In this document: piece by piece, positions 24,612 through 33,644 of the stretch
Layout of the letters: each line of letters opens with the position of its first letter
Numbering within the stretch: position 1 is the stretch's first letter
Origin: Mycolicibacterium sp. J2
Lineage (GTDB): Bacteria > Actinomycetota > Actinomycetes > Mycobacteriales > Mycobacteriaceae
Direction: 5' to 3'
NCBI RefSeq assembly: GCF_026240945.1
Contig: NZ_JAPFPY010000025.1
Span: 1-64,000, forward strand
DNA: 64,000 nucleotides
Notes under the pieces: generated by a model
Databases searched by the model: none
Told to the model about the DNA's origin: nothing
What the model saw: the letters and a program-made list of their open reading frames with translations, nothing else
Position numbers and translations under genes: made by a program

Positions 24612-25706
24612 TCAGTAGACCCGCCCGCGCAGCATTACCAGGTCCGGGTGCTGCACGCCGACCTCCCGCGGGTCCTCGCGGAAGCACAGCAGGTCGGCGG
24701 AGGCGCCGTGCTCCAGCGCGGGCCGGCCCAGCCAGGACCGGGCGTCCCAGCACGCCGCGCCCAGCGCGTCGGTGGCGCTGAGGCCGACGGTGCGCAACGC
24801 CGCGATCTCGTCGCCGATGCGGCCGTGCGCCATCATGCCGCCGGCGTCGGTACCCGCATAAATCGGCACCCCGGCCTCGTGGGCGGCGCCGACGCGCCGA
24901 TGGCAGGAGGCGTACAGCTCGCGCATGTGCTTGGCGTAGGTCGGGTATTTGCTTGCGGCATCGGCGATTCCGGGGAAGTTCTCGATGTTGATGAGCGTGG
25001 GCACCAGTGCGGTGCCGTGCTCGAGCATCAGGTCGATGACGTCCTCGGTGATCCCGGTGCCGTGCTCGATGCAGTCGATGCCCGCGTTGATCAGCCCCGG
25101 CAGCGCATCCTCACCGAAGACGTGCGCGGTGACGCGGGCGCCGTTGGCGTGGGCGGCGTCGATGGCCGCGGCGAGGATGTCGTCGGACCACAACGGAGCC
25201 AGGTCGCCGATCCCGCGGTCGATCCAGTCGCCGACCAGTTTCACCCAGCCGTCGCCCCAGCGGGCCTGCTCGGCGACCGCCGCGGGCAGCTGCGACTCGT
25301 CCTCGATGTCGATCGGCAGGCCCGGCAGATAGCGCTTGGGCCGGGCCAGATGCCGGCCGGCCCGGATGATCCGCGGCAGGTCCGGCCGATCGTCGAAGCT
25401 GCGGGTGTCCACCGGGGAGCCGGCGTCGCGCAGCAGCAGGGCGCCGGCAGCGCGCTCGGTCTCGGCCTGTTCGACGGCCTCGTCGTAGGTGGTGGCGCCA
25501 CCGGGTTTGAGGCCGACGTGGCAGTGCGCGTCGACCAGGCCGGGGATGATCCAGCCACCGTCGAACACGGTGTCGGCATGGGCGATCGGCTCGGCCGAGA
25601 GGACGCCGTGCGGCCCATGCTCTTCGGGCGAGCCCTCATCGACAATCCACCACTGCACCTGCTCGCCGTCGGGCAGGCTCCGGCCGCGGACGTGCAGCGC
25701 CCCCAT
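24612..25706 (-). CDS. Metal-dependent amidohydrolase (Rv2915c-like)
   Basis: A 364-residue amidohydrolase-superfamily TIM-barrel enzyme of unknown substrate. Metal ligands are visible in 'GLVDAHCHVGL' (HxH), 'WVKLVGDW' (the Lys that is carboxylated in many members), 'VTAHVFGEDA', 'IEHGTGI' and 'YAGTDAGG' (the catalytic Asp). It is closest in look to imidazolonepropionase/prolidase-type members. It starts 4 bases after ffh, so it is co-transcribed with it, as in M. tuberculosis. Confidence 0.85.
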   Translation of the reverse strand: MGALHVRGRSLPDGEQVQWWIVDEGSPEEHGPHGVLSAEPIAHADTVFDGGWIIPGLVDAHCHVGLKPGGATTYDEAVEQAETERAAGALLLRDAGSPVDTRSFDDRPDLPRIIRAGRHLARPKRYLPGLPIDIEDESQLPAAVAEQARWGDGWVKLVGDWIDRGIGDLAPLWSDDILAAAIDAAHANGARVTAHVFGEDALPGLINAGIDCIEHGTGITEDVIDLMLEHGTALVPTLINIENFPGIADAASKYPTYAKHMRELYASCHRRVGAAHEAGVPIYAGTDAGGMMAHGRIGDEIAALRTVGLSATDALGAACWDARSWLGRPALEHGASADLLCFREDPREVGVQHPDLVMLRGRVY

Positions 25707-25710
25707 GCGG

Positions 25711-27282
25711 CTACTTCTGGCCGGGGAACTTCAGCTTGGACAGGTCGATGTTGGCCAGCCCCGGGGGCAGCTCGTCGAGTCCCTTGGGCATCCCGGTGAG
25801 GTCCGGGAAACCGGCCGGCAGACCGGCACCCAGCGGGTTCTTGGGCGGCGTCGGGCCCTTCCCGGTCTGGCGGCCCTTCTTCTTGCCGGCCTGCTTGTTC
25901 TTGCCCTTGGCGGCCTTACGCGCAGAGTTCTTGCGGCCGAACGGCATTCCCATCTGACCGGCCATCTGCGACATCATCTTGCGGGCCTCGAAGAACCGGT
26001 CCACCAGCTGGTTCACTTCCGCGACGCTGACCCCGGACCCGTTGGCGATCCGCAGCCGGCGCGACGCGTTGATGATCTTCGGGTCGGCGCGCTCGGCCGG
26101 CGTCATACCGCGGATGATGGCCTGGACGCGGTCGAGCTGGCTGTCGTCGACGGCGGCCAGCGCCTCCTTCATCTGACCGGCGCCGGGCAGCATGCCCAGC
26201 AGGTTGCCGATCGGCCCCATCTTGCGGATGGCCAGCATCTGCTCGAGGAAGTCCTCCAAGGTCAGCTCGCCGGAGCCGATTTTGGCGGCGGCCTCCTCGG
26301 CCTTCTGCTGATCGAAGACCTGCTCGGCCTGCTCGATGAGGGTGAGCACGTCGCCCATGCCCAGGATGCGGCTGGCCATCCGGTCGGGGTGGAAGACGTC
26401 GAAGTCCTCCAGCTTCTCCCCTGCCGAGGCGAACAGGATCGGCACACCGGTGATCTCGCGGACCGACAGCGCGGCACCACCGCGGGCGTCACCGTCGAGT
26501 TTGGTGAGTACCACGCCGGTGAAGCCGACACCGGCCCGGAAGGCCTCGGCCGTGGTGACCGCGTCCTGACCGATCATGGCGTCCAGGACGAACAGCGTCT
26601 CGTCGGGCTGCACGGCATCGCGGATGGCGGCGGCCTGGGCCATCAGCTCCTCGTCGATACCCAGGCGCCCGGCGGTGTCGACGATGACGACGTCGAAGAG
26701 CTTGGCTTTGGCCTCGGCCAGCCCCGCGGCGGCCACCGCGACGGGGTCACCGGTGGTCATCTGGTCGATCGTGACGCCGTCCGGGGAGACTCCCGGGTGC
26801 GGCGCGAACACCGACACACCGGCGCGTTCGCCGACGATCTGCAGCTGGTGCACGGCACCGGGGCGCTGCAGGTCGCAGGCCACCAGCAGCGGGGTGTGGC
26901 CCTTGGCCTTGAGCCACTTGGCCAGCTTGCCGGCCAGCGTGGTCTTACCGGAACCCTGCAGACCGGCGAGCATGATCACCGTCGGCGGGGTCTTGGCGAA
27001 GGCGATCTGCCGGGTTTCGCCGCCGAGGATGCCGATGAGCTCCTCGTTGACGATCTTGACGACCTGCTGGGCCGGGTTGAGCGCACCGGAAACCTCCGCG
27101 CCCTTGGCGCGGTCCTTGATGCGGCCCACGAAGGCGCGCACCACGGGCAGCGAGACGTCGGCTTCGAGCAGGGCAAGGCGGATCTCGCGCGCGGTCGCGT
27201 CGATATCGGCGTCGGTCAGCCGACCCCGGGCGCGCAGGCCCTGCAGTGCACCGGTCAAGCGGTCAGACAGCGATTCAAACAC
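25711..27282 (-). CDS. ffh: Signal recognition particle protein Ffh
   Basis: The SRP GTPase that binds signal sequences and, with FtsY, delivers ribosomes to the membrane. The 523-residue product has the N domain (1-90), G domain with P-loop 'GLQGSGKTTLAGKLA', 'DTAGRLGID', 'TKLDGDARGG', and a Met-rich M domain ending in a Lys-rich, Pro/Gly tail. A -10 (TAGGCT, 27289-27294 on the minus strand) ends 6 bases before the GTG, so the transcript is probably leaderless. Its receptor ftsY lies about 8 kb downstream. Confidence 0.95.
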   Translation of the reverse strand: MFESLSDRLTGALQGLRARGRLTDADIDATAREIRLALLEADVSLPVVRAFVGRIKDRAKGAEVSGALNPAQQVVKIVNEELIGILGGETRQIAFAKTPPTVIMLAGLQGSGKTTLAGKLAKWLKAKGHTPLLVACDLQRPGAVHQLQIVGERAGVSVFAPHPGVSPDGVTIDQMTTGDPVAVAAAGLAEAKAKLFDVVIVDTAGRLGIDEELMAQAAAIRDAVQPDETLFVLDAMIGQDAVTTAEAFRAGVGFTGVVLTKLDGDARGGAALSVREITGVPILFASAGEKLEDFDVFHPDRMASRILGMGDVLTLIEQAEQVFDQQKAEEAAAKIGSGELTLEDFLEQMLAIRKMGPIGNLLGMLPGAGQMKEALAAVDDSQLDRVQAIIRGMTPAERADPKIINASRRLRIANGSGVSVAEVNQLVDRFFEARKMMSQMAGQMGMPFGRKNSARKAAKGKNKQAGKKKGRQTGKGPTPPKNPLGAGLPAGFPDLTGMPKGLDELPPGLANIDLSKLKFPGQK

Positions 27283-27288
27283 CTGGTA

Positions 27289-27294
27289 AGCCTA
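27289..27294 (-). promoter_or_regulatory. -10 element for leaderless ffh
   Basis: Minus-strand TAGGCT fits TANNNT, and exactly 6 bases separate it from the GTG of ffh. Inferred from spacing only. Confidence 0.5.
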
Positions 27295-27341
27295 ACGGTC
27301 GCGGTGAACTCTGGTCTCAGCCGAGTCGGCCGGGCTAATCT

Positions 27342-27357
27342 GTCAACGCATATTGAC
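27342..27357. promoter_or_regulatory. Inverted repeat upstream of the molybdopterin oxidoreductase
   Basis: GTCAACGCATATTGAC has perfect 5-bp arms around 6 bases. It lies 22 bases upstream of the gene start, and the minus strand reads TTGACA over it. The related GTCAATGCAC occurs twice within the gene's 5' end (27453-27462 and 27471-27480). It may be an operator; no regulator can be named. Confidence 0.35.
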
Positions 27358-27379
27358 TGATATCGCCGCCGGAGGCCGC

Positions 27380-29583
27380 ATGAGCGCGATCGACGTCCCC
27401 CTTCCCCGGGTGCGCAACCAGACCGGCGCCGCGTCCGGCACCACCCACAGCGGTCAATGCACTCACATCAGTCAATGCACACTGTGCGAGGCGCACTGCG
27501 GCATCCACGTGACCGTGACCGACGGCAAGGTCAGCCGGATCGAGGGCAATCCCGACGACGTGTTCTCCAAGGGCTACATCTGCCCGAAGGCCACCGCGAT
27601 GGGCGGCCTGCACCACGACCCGGACCGGCTGCGCACCCCGATGCGACGGGTCGGTGACCGGTTCGAGCCGGTGGACTGGGACGAGGCGTTCGCCGAGATC
27701 GGCACCCGACTGCGCCGGATCCGCAAGGAGCACGGAGCCCGCGCGCTCGGCATGTATCTGGGCAACCCGGCCGCGCACAGTTCCGGCGCGTTCTACGGGA
27801 TGCTGTTGCGGCTGGCCCTGATGACCCCGAACTTCTTCTCGGCGTCGTCCATCGACCAGATGCCGCACGAGTACGCCGCCTGGCGGGTGTTCGGCTCCAA
27901 CATGCTGGTGCCGATCACCGATATCGACCGCACCCAGCGGCTGGTCATCATCGGTGCCAACCCTGCGGTGTCCAACGGCTCGCTGTCGGTGATGCCCGGC
28001 GCCAAGCGCCGCATCAAGGCGATCCGCGACCGTGGCGGCGCGGTGGTGGTCATCGATCCGCGCCGCACCGAGACGGCGCGGCTGGCCGATCAGCACGTCG
28101 CGGTGCGTCCCGGTGGGGATGTGTATCTGCTGCTGGGCATGCTGCACGTGCTGGTCGCCGAGAACCTCTGCGACGGTGCGGCCATCGCCGAGCAGACGTC
28201 GGGCTGGGATCGCTGACCGCCCTGGTCGCCGACGCGACACCGGAGGCGATCGCCGAGCGGGCCGGCGTGGACGCCGACACCATCCGGACCCTGGCGCGCG
28301 ACCACGCCGCCGCGGAATCGGCGGCCGTGTACGCCCGGATCGGCATCTGCCAGCAGGAGACCGGGACCTTGGTGAGCTGGTTGGTGATGGTGCTCAACAC
28401 GGTGACCGGCAATCTGGACCGGGCCGGTGGGACGATGTTCTCCACCCCCTTCGCCGACCTTCCCCGCGCGGCGCGGTATGTCCCGGTCGGGCACGCGGCG
28501 TGGACGGATCGGTCCGGCCGGTACCGGTCCTTCCGCGCCGAATTGCCGGCCGTCGCCATGGCCGACGAAATCCTGACGCCCGGCCAGGGGCAGATCCGGG
28601 CGATGATCACCTACGCGGGCAATCCGGTGTCGTCGATCCCGCAGAAGGGCAGGCTCGACCAAGCGCTCGCGGGCCTGGATCTGTATGTGGCGGTTGACAT
28701 GTACGTCACCGAGACCACCCGGCAGGCCGACTTCATCCTGCCGCCGGTGTCGCCGCTGGAGCGCGAGGACGTCGCGCTGCTCACGACGATCTTCAGCGTG
28801 CGCAACAACATCCGGTTCCAGCACCGGTCCTTCGATCCGCCCGCCGCCGCGTTGGAGGACTGGGAGATCCTCAGCCGGCTGACCGCCGAGCTGCTGCCGG
28901 CTCCGCTCCGGCAGCTGGTCGCACCGGTGTGCAACCGGCTGATCGCCTTTGCCAACCCGCTGCGGATGACCGCCCTGGCCTTGCTGACCGGCCCGTACGG
29001 CCGATTACGCAAGGGCCGCGAGGGAATCACGATGCGCCAGCTGAAGGCCAGTGCGGGCGGCCTGGATCTGGGCGCGCTGCAGCCGCGGCTGACGAAGGTC
29101 ATCGCCACCGAAGACCGCTTGGTGGCACTGGCCCCCGACGAGTTCGTCGAGGCGGCAGCGGCATACCTGCGTAAGCTGGCCGACGCCGCCGAAGGCCACT
29201 ACGACCTGCAGCTCATCGGGCGGCGCCAGTTGCGCAGCAACAACTCCTGGCTGCACAACGTGCCGACGATGACCGGCGGCAACAACAAGTGCACGGTGCT
29301 CATGCACCCCGACGACGCCCGAGCCCGCGGGTTGAGTCAGGGCGCCGTCGTCCGGGTCACCTCGGCGGTGGGGGAAATCGAAGTGCCGCTGGACATCAGC
29401 GACGATATCCGGCGCGGCACGGTGGCCGTCCCGCACGGCTGGGGCCACCGCGATACCGGCTGGCGGCACGCGAACACCTTGCCCGGGGCGAACGTGAACA
29501 CCTTGCACGACCCGCACCGGGTGGACGCGTTCACCGGGACCGCCGCGGTGAACAACACCTGGGTGGCCGTCACCGGCGCCTGA
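27380..29583 (+). pseudogene. Molybdopterin oxidoreductase, broken by a one-base frameshift
   Basis: A BisC/NarB-type molybdopterin enzyme of about 734 residues if repaired. The N-terminus carries a 4Fe-4S site 'CTLCEAHC...YICPKA'; the body binds the cofactor ('MYLGNPAAHS', 'VIGANPAVSNGS' in approximate form, 'VVIDPRRTETARLAD'), and the C-terminal barrel has 'NNSWLHNVPTM'. The frame ends at TGA 28214-28216 after 'TSGWDR' and resumes one frame over as 'SLTALVADATPEAIAERAGVDADTI' (key ATPEAIAERAGVD). Restoring one base at 28209-28211 (TGG GAT TCG CTG instead of TGGGATCGCTG) joins them into a normal family sequence. Either a recent mutation or a sequencing error; both halves are otherwise intact. 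ATG 27380 follows GGAGG. Substrate unknown. Confidence 0.8.
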
Positions 29584-29585
29584 CT

Positions 29586-30371
29586 TCAGACGCCGGCGGT
29601 CACCCGCTCCCGCGACGTGAGCACCAGCGCGGCACCGTCGGTGATCGCGATGGTGTGCTCGCTGTGCGCGGTGCGGGACCCGTCCGCCGAGCGGATGGTC
29701 CACCCGTCCGGGTCGAAGACGATGCGATCGGTGCCCGCCGCGAACCACGGTTCCAGCGCCAATGTCAGCCCGGGCCGCAGTTTCAGACCACGGCCGGGCC
29801 TGCCCAGGTTGGGCACGTGCGGGTCCTCGTGCATGGTGCGGCCCAGGCCGTGCCCGCCGAATTCGGTGTTGACCGGATACCCGTAGTCCGCGGCGACCCT
29901 ACCGATCGCGGCGGAGATGTCGCCGAGCCGGTTCCCCGGCACCGCCGCCGCGATACCGGCCGCCAGCGCCTCCTCGGTGGCCGTGATCAGCCGCCGGTCA
30001 TCGGCACGCGGGGTCCCGACGATGATGCTGCGGGCCGAATCGGCGACCCAGCCGTCGATCGACACCGCGATGTCCATGGTGAGCAGATCACCGTCGGCCA
30101 AGGTGTAGTCGTGCGGAAGTCCGTGCAGCACAGCGTCGTTCACCGACAGGCAGATGACGTTGCGGAACGGGCCGCGGCCGAACGACGGTGCGTAGTCCCA
30201 GTAGCAGGACTGGGCGCCACGCTGCGCGATCAGTTCCCTGGCGCGGGCTTCGAGCTCGAGGAGGTTCACCCCGGGCCTGGCGCGCCCGGTCAGATCGTCG
30301 AGCAGTTCGGCGATGAATGTCCCGGTGACGTCCATCGCCGCGATCTCGCGGGGTGTCTTCAGTTCCAACAC
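29586..30371 (-). CDS. map: Methionine aminopeptidase, type I
   Basis: Removes the initiator Met from new proteins. The 261-residue product has the five metal ligands in order: 'TMDIAVSIDGWVADSA' (two Asp), 'GGHGLGRTMHEDPH' (His), 'LALEPWF' (Glu) and 'SEHTIAI' (Glu). 'SVNDAVLHGLPHDY' carries the substrate His. The short N-terminus lacks the SH3-binding zinc extension of longer mycobacterial MetAPs. GTG 30371 follows GAGGAG at 7 bases. It is divergent from an XRE regulator gene, and two operator-like repeats lie between them. This is probably an extra copy alongside the usual mapA and mapB. Confidence 0.9.
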   Translation of the reverse strand: MLELKTPREIAAMDVTGTFIAELLDDLTGRARPGVNLLELEARARELIAQRGAQSCYWDYAPSFGRGPFRNVICLSVNDAVLHGLPHDYTLADGDLLTMDIAVSIDGWVADSARSIIVGTPRADDRRLITATEEALAAGIAAAVPGNRLGDISAAIGRVAADYGYPVNTEFGGHGLGRTMHEDPHVPNLGRPGRGLKLRPGLTLALEPWFAAGTDRIVFDPDGWTIRSADGSRTAHSEHTIAITDGAALVLTSRERVTAGV

Positions 30372-30387
30372 GGCATATCTCCTCAGC

Positions 30388-30401
30388 GGTATGAAAATAC
30401 C
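30388..30401. promoter_or_regulatory. Operator-like inverted repeat 1 (map side)
   Basis: GGTATGAAAATACC, arms GGTAT/ATACC. It is the exact reverse complement of the second box 32 bases away, and lies just below the candidate map -10 (minus-strand TATGGT, 30402-30407), covering the likely start of transcription. Confidence 0.7.
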
Positions 30402-30419
30402 ACCATAGCGCAGACGTGC

Positions 30420-30433
30420 GGTATTTTCATACC
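30420..30433. promoter_or_regulatory. Operator-like inverted repeat 2 (regulator side)
   Basis: GGTATTTTCATACC, the exact reverse complement of the box at 30388-30401. Centre-to-centre distance is 32 bp, about three helical turns. It covers the -35 region of the XRE gene promoter and the upstream part of the map promoter. Confidence 0.7.
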
Positions 30434-30442
30434 AACCCGGGG

Positions 30443-30448
30443 TACGCT
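30443..30448 (+). promoter_or_regulatory. -10 element for leaderless XRE regulator gene
   Basis: TACGCT fits TANNNT and lies 6 bases before ATG 30455, the usual arrangement for a leaderless mycobacterial transcript. Confidence 0.55.
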
Positions 30449-30454
30449 GGCCGC

Positions 30455-30733
30455 ATGGTGCGTCTCCCCCTGACCGCAGAACAACTCGCCGCAGGCAAGC
30501 GTCTCGGCGAGCAACTCCGCCACGCCCGCGGCGCCCGCACCCTGGCCGACGTGGCCGAGGCGGCGGCGATCTCGCCCGAGACGCTGCGCAAGATCGAGAC
30601 CGGCCGGCTCGCCACACCGGCGTTCAGCACCATCGCCGCACTGGCCCGCGTGCTGCCACTGTCACTGGACGAGTTGGCCGAGAACTGTTTCACGCGCCCG
30701 GACCTGCGCCACACCGACGAACTGGCCGGCTAA
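30455..30733 (+). CDS. XRE-family transcriptional regulator
   Basis: A 92-residue Cro/CI-type DNA-binding protein. The helix-turn-helix runs through 'LADVAEAAAISPETLRKIETGRLATPAF' (key residues ISPETLRKIETGR), followed by a short helical tail ('LSLDELAENCF'). It has no ligand domain. ATG 30455 fits a leaderless transcript; an upstream in-frame start would lie inside the operator. Two identical inverted boxes flank the divergent map promoter, so autoregulation and control of map are the obvious hypothesis. Its 3' end overlaps glnD by 4 bp, converging. Confidence 0.87.
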   Translation: MVRLPLTAEQLAAGKRLGEQLRHARGARTLADVAEAAAISPETLRKIETGRLATPAFSTIAALARVLPLSLDELAENCFTRPDLRHTDELAG

Positions 30734-33219
30734 CTGGCTTCGGACACCGGTTTCGGTGGTGTCGGCAACACGGCGTAGAGGTCGCGCTCGAGTTCGGCGC
30801 GCACCGCGGCCGCCTGGGCGCCGTCGGCACCGCCGGCCAGCGCCGGCACCGCGATGCAGAACACGTCCACCACGGCCGATCCCAGCGTGGTGACCTTGGC
30901 CCATTCGATGTCCAGACCGTCCCGCTCGATCACCGAGGTGAGCCGGGCCAGCAGCCCGGCGCGGTCCGCCGCCCGCACCTGCACGATGAACCGGCCCGGC
31001 GCGGAACCCTCCGACCACAGGATGCGCGGCGGCGCGCTGACCTGATTGACCGGCACCGCGGACGCCACCTCGCCGACGCGGGCGGTACCGGCCGCCTCCC
31101 GGTCACGGCGCGCGAGCGCCTCGACGACATCCAGTTCGTCGCCGAGGGCCAGGATGAACTGCTGGCGCAGGAGTTCGGCCGCCGGCGGCGACCCGAACCG
31201 CGGTGACACCACGAAGGTGTTGATCGCCATACCGTCGGCGCTGTTGACCGAGGCCGAGTGCACCCGCAGCGAGTTCAGCGAGAGCACGCCGGCCGCCTTG
31301 GACAACAGGCCGCGGCGGTCCGGCGCGATCATCGTCACGTTGTGGATGTGCGCCCCGTCGCCGGCCGCCAGCTCGACATGCACCCCACCGTCGGCCGCCA
31401 GCGAAAGGTAATGCGGGTCAACGGGATCGGGCTGCGGCAACGGTTCACCGGCCATCACCAGCCGGCACCGCCGCACCAGGTCGCCGATCAGGGACGCCTT
31501 CCAGTCCCCCCACACCCCTGGACCGGTGGCCAGCGAATCGGCCTCGGCCAGCGCCTGCAGCAGTTCCAGCAGCACCGCGTCACCGCCGAGGGCGTCCACC
31601 ACCGTGTCGATGGTCTTGGGATCCTGCAGATCCCGCCGTGTCGCGGTGTCGGGCAGCAGTAGGTGATACCGGACGATCTTGGACAACACCTCTATATCCG
31701 AGGGCCACAACCCCAGCCGGGTGCCCACCTGGGTGGCCAGCTCGGCGCCGATGACGCTGTGGTCGCCCCCGCGCCCCTTGCCGATATCGTGCAGCAACGC
31801 ACCCAGCACCAGCAGATCGGGCCGCGCCACCCGGGTGGTGAACGCGCTTGCCCGAGAGACCGTTTCGATGAGGTGACGATCTACCGTCCAGATGTGCACG
31901 ACGTCCCGGGGCGGCAGGTCGCGCACCGCCCCCCACTCGGGGAACAACCGGCCCCACAGCCCGGTTCGGTCCAGCGCTTCCACGGTGGCCACCGCGGCCG
32001 GCCCGGCCGACAGCATCACCAACAGGTCCTTGAGCGCGGCCCGCGGCCACGGTGCGCGCAGTTCCGGTGCCGCACCGGCCAATCGGCTCAACGTCGACGC
32101 CGCGATCGGCAATCCAGTGGTGGCCGAGGCGGCCGCGACGCGCAGGATCAGGCCGGGATCGCGTTCCGGGCGGGCGTCGCGGGCCAGGATCACCTCACCG
32201 GCGAACTCGATCACCCCCTCGTCGAGCGGGCGGCGCGCCGGCCGGCGCAGCGCGGCGAATCCGCGGCGCGGCAAGGCGTTACCCGCGGTGCGGATACCCG
32301 CGTCCACGTAGTAGCTGACGGTGCGGGCGGCGTCGGAGAGCATCCGGGCCAGATCGAAACGGTCCCCGATACGCAGCGAGGCGCCGATCTCGTCGGCGTA
32401 CTGCGCGAGCACCTGTTCGCGGCCGCGCCGGGAGATCCGGTGCAGTTCGGTGCGGACGTTCAGCAGTGCCAGGTGCGCCCCACCGAGTGTGCCGGTGGGT
32501 GAGGCCAGCATCCGGCTGGGGTAGACGTCGGCGAGTTGCGCAATGGCCAACGCGTTGAGCAGCTGGACATCTCGCAGCCCGCCGCGGCCGTTCTTCAGGT
32601 CCGGTTCGGCCCGGTGCGCGATCTGCCCGCTGCGCTCCCACCGGTCCCTGGCGTGTGCCACGAGTTCGTCGAAACGGGGCGCGATCCCGGTGCGCCACTG
32701 CCGGCGGGCGCCGCCGATCAACAGCGACGACAGTTCCTGATCGCCGGCGATATGCCTGGCGTCGAGCATCGCCAAGCCGGCGGCCACGTCCTCGGCGGCC
32801 ACCTTCAGGGCCTCGGGCACCGTGCGCACACTGTGGTCGATGCGGATGTTGGCGTCCCACAACGGGTACCACAGCAATTCGGCGACCTGGCTGACGATCT
32901 CGGCGGGCATGTTGTCGTGCAGCAGCATCAGGTCCAGGTCGGAGTACGGCAGCAGCTCACCGCGGCCGAGGCCGCCGGTGGCCACGATGGCGAAGCCGCT
33001 CGTCGCCGTGATGCCGATCTCGCTCGCCTTTGTGGTGAGCCAGAATTCGTTGAGGTCCAGCAGCGCCGCCCGCAGCGCCGCGGAGTCCAGCTGCCGACTG
33101 CCGGTGGTCAGCAGTTGTTCGGACGCCTTGGCCAGATCCGTCGCCGGACGCAGCGATCCCGCCACCGGGGCCTCCCAACGGGCGGCCCCAGTGGCGGGAT
33201 CTGGTGTCTGCTCTGTCAT
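30730..33219 (-). CDS. glnD: Protein-PII uridylyl/adenylyltransferase GlnD
   Basis: Senses glutamine and modifies PII. The 829-residue product has an N-terminal nucleotidyltransferase domain ('GLGRGELLPYSDLDLMLLHD', key GxGRGE...SDLDLM), a central HD phosphohydrolase ('LLHDIGKGRGGDHSV') and two C-terminal ACT domains ('MIAPDRRGLLSKAAGVL', 'RAADRAGLLARLTSVIE'). In actinobacteria the enzyme usually adenylylates GlnK. It is the last gene of amt-glnB-glnD, 81 bases after glnB. Confidence 0.95.
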   Translation of the reverse strand: MTEQTPDPATGAARWEAPVAGSLRPATDLAKASEQLLTTGSRQLDSAALRAALLDLNEFWLTTKASEIGITATSGFAIVATGGLGRGELLPYSDLDLMLLHDNMPAEIVSQVAELLWYPLWDANIRIDHSVRTVPEALKVAAEDVAAGLAMLDARHIAGDQELSSLLIGGARRQWRTGIAPRFDELVAHARDRWERSGQIAHRAEPDLKNGRGGLRDVQLLNALAIAQLADVYPSRMLASPTGTLGGAHLALLNVRTELHRISRRGREQVLAQYADEIGASLRIGDRFDLARMLSDAARTVSYYVDAGIRTAGNALPRRGFAALRRPARRPLDEGVIEFAGEVILARDARPERDPGLILRVAAASATTGLPIAASTLSRLAGAAPELRAPWPRAALKDLLVMLSAGPAAVATVEALDRTGLWGRLFPEWGAVRDLPPRDVVHIWTVDRHLIETVSRASAFTTRVARPDLLVLGALLHDIGKGRGGDHSVIGAELATQVGTRLGLWPSDIEVLSKIVRYHLLLPDTATRRDLQDPKTIDTVVDALGGDAVLLELLQALAEADSLATGPGVWGDWKASLIGDLVRRCRLVMAGEPLPQPDPVDPHYLSLAADGGVHVELAAGDGAHIHNVTMIAPDRRGLLSKAAGVLSLNSLRVHSASVNSADGMAINTFVVSPRFGSPPAAELLRQQFILALGDELDVVEALARRDREAAGTARVGEVASAVPVNQVSAPPRILWSEGSAPGRFIVQVRAADRAGLLARLTSVIERDGLDIEWAKVTTLGSAVVDVFCIAVPALAGGADGAQAAAVRAELERDLYAVLPTPPKPVSEAS

Positions 33220-33300
33220 CTCGGTCCTCCCCCGGCCGTTACTTCATTCGGTCAATCAACTGCATCGGCCGGGAGAGCACCCCCTCAGCTCATCGCCGGG

Positions 33301-33639
33301 TCAAAGGGCGTCGGCCCCACGCTCGCCGGTGCGCACCCGGACGACGGTGTCCACCGGGCTGACCCAGACCTTGCCGTCACCGATCTTGCCGGTGCGGGCG
33401 GCCTGGACGATGACGTCCACCACCTTGTCGACGGCGGAGTCGTCCACGACGACCTCGACGCGCACCTTCGGCACGAAGTCCACGGAGTACTCCGCACCGC
33501 GGTACACCTCGGTGTGGCCCTTCTGCCGCCCGTAACCCTGGACCTCGCTGACGGTCATCCCGAGGATGCCCGTCTGCTCCAGACCGGTTTTGACGTCTTC
33601 CAGGGTGAACGGTTTGACGATCGCAGTAATCAGCTTCAT
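33301..33639 (-). CDS. glnB: Nitrogen regulatory protein PII (GlnK/GlnB)
   Basis: Trimeric PII signal protein that blocks the ammonium channel and relays nitrogen and energy status. The 112-residue product matches the family in full length; the T-loop carries Tyr51 in 'GHTEVYRGAEYSVDF', the site modified by GlnD. 'GKIGDGKVWVSPVD' is the ATP-binding B/C-loop. The ATG at 33639 gives the canonical 'MKLITAIVKPF' start and follows GAGG; an ATG 9 bases upstream would add MRK. It lies 5 bases after amt. Confidence 0.96.
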   Translation of the reverse strand: MKLITAIVKPFTLEDVKTGLEQTGILGMTVSEVQGYGRQKGHTEVYRGAEYSVDFVPKVRVEVVVDDSAVDKVVDVIVQAARTGKIGDGKVWVSPVDTVVRVRTGERGADAL

Positions 33640-33644
33640 TTTCC

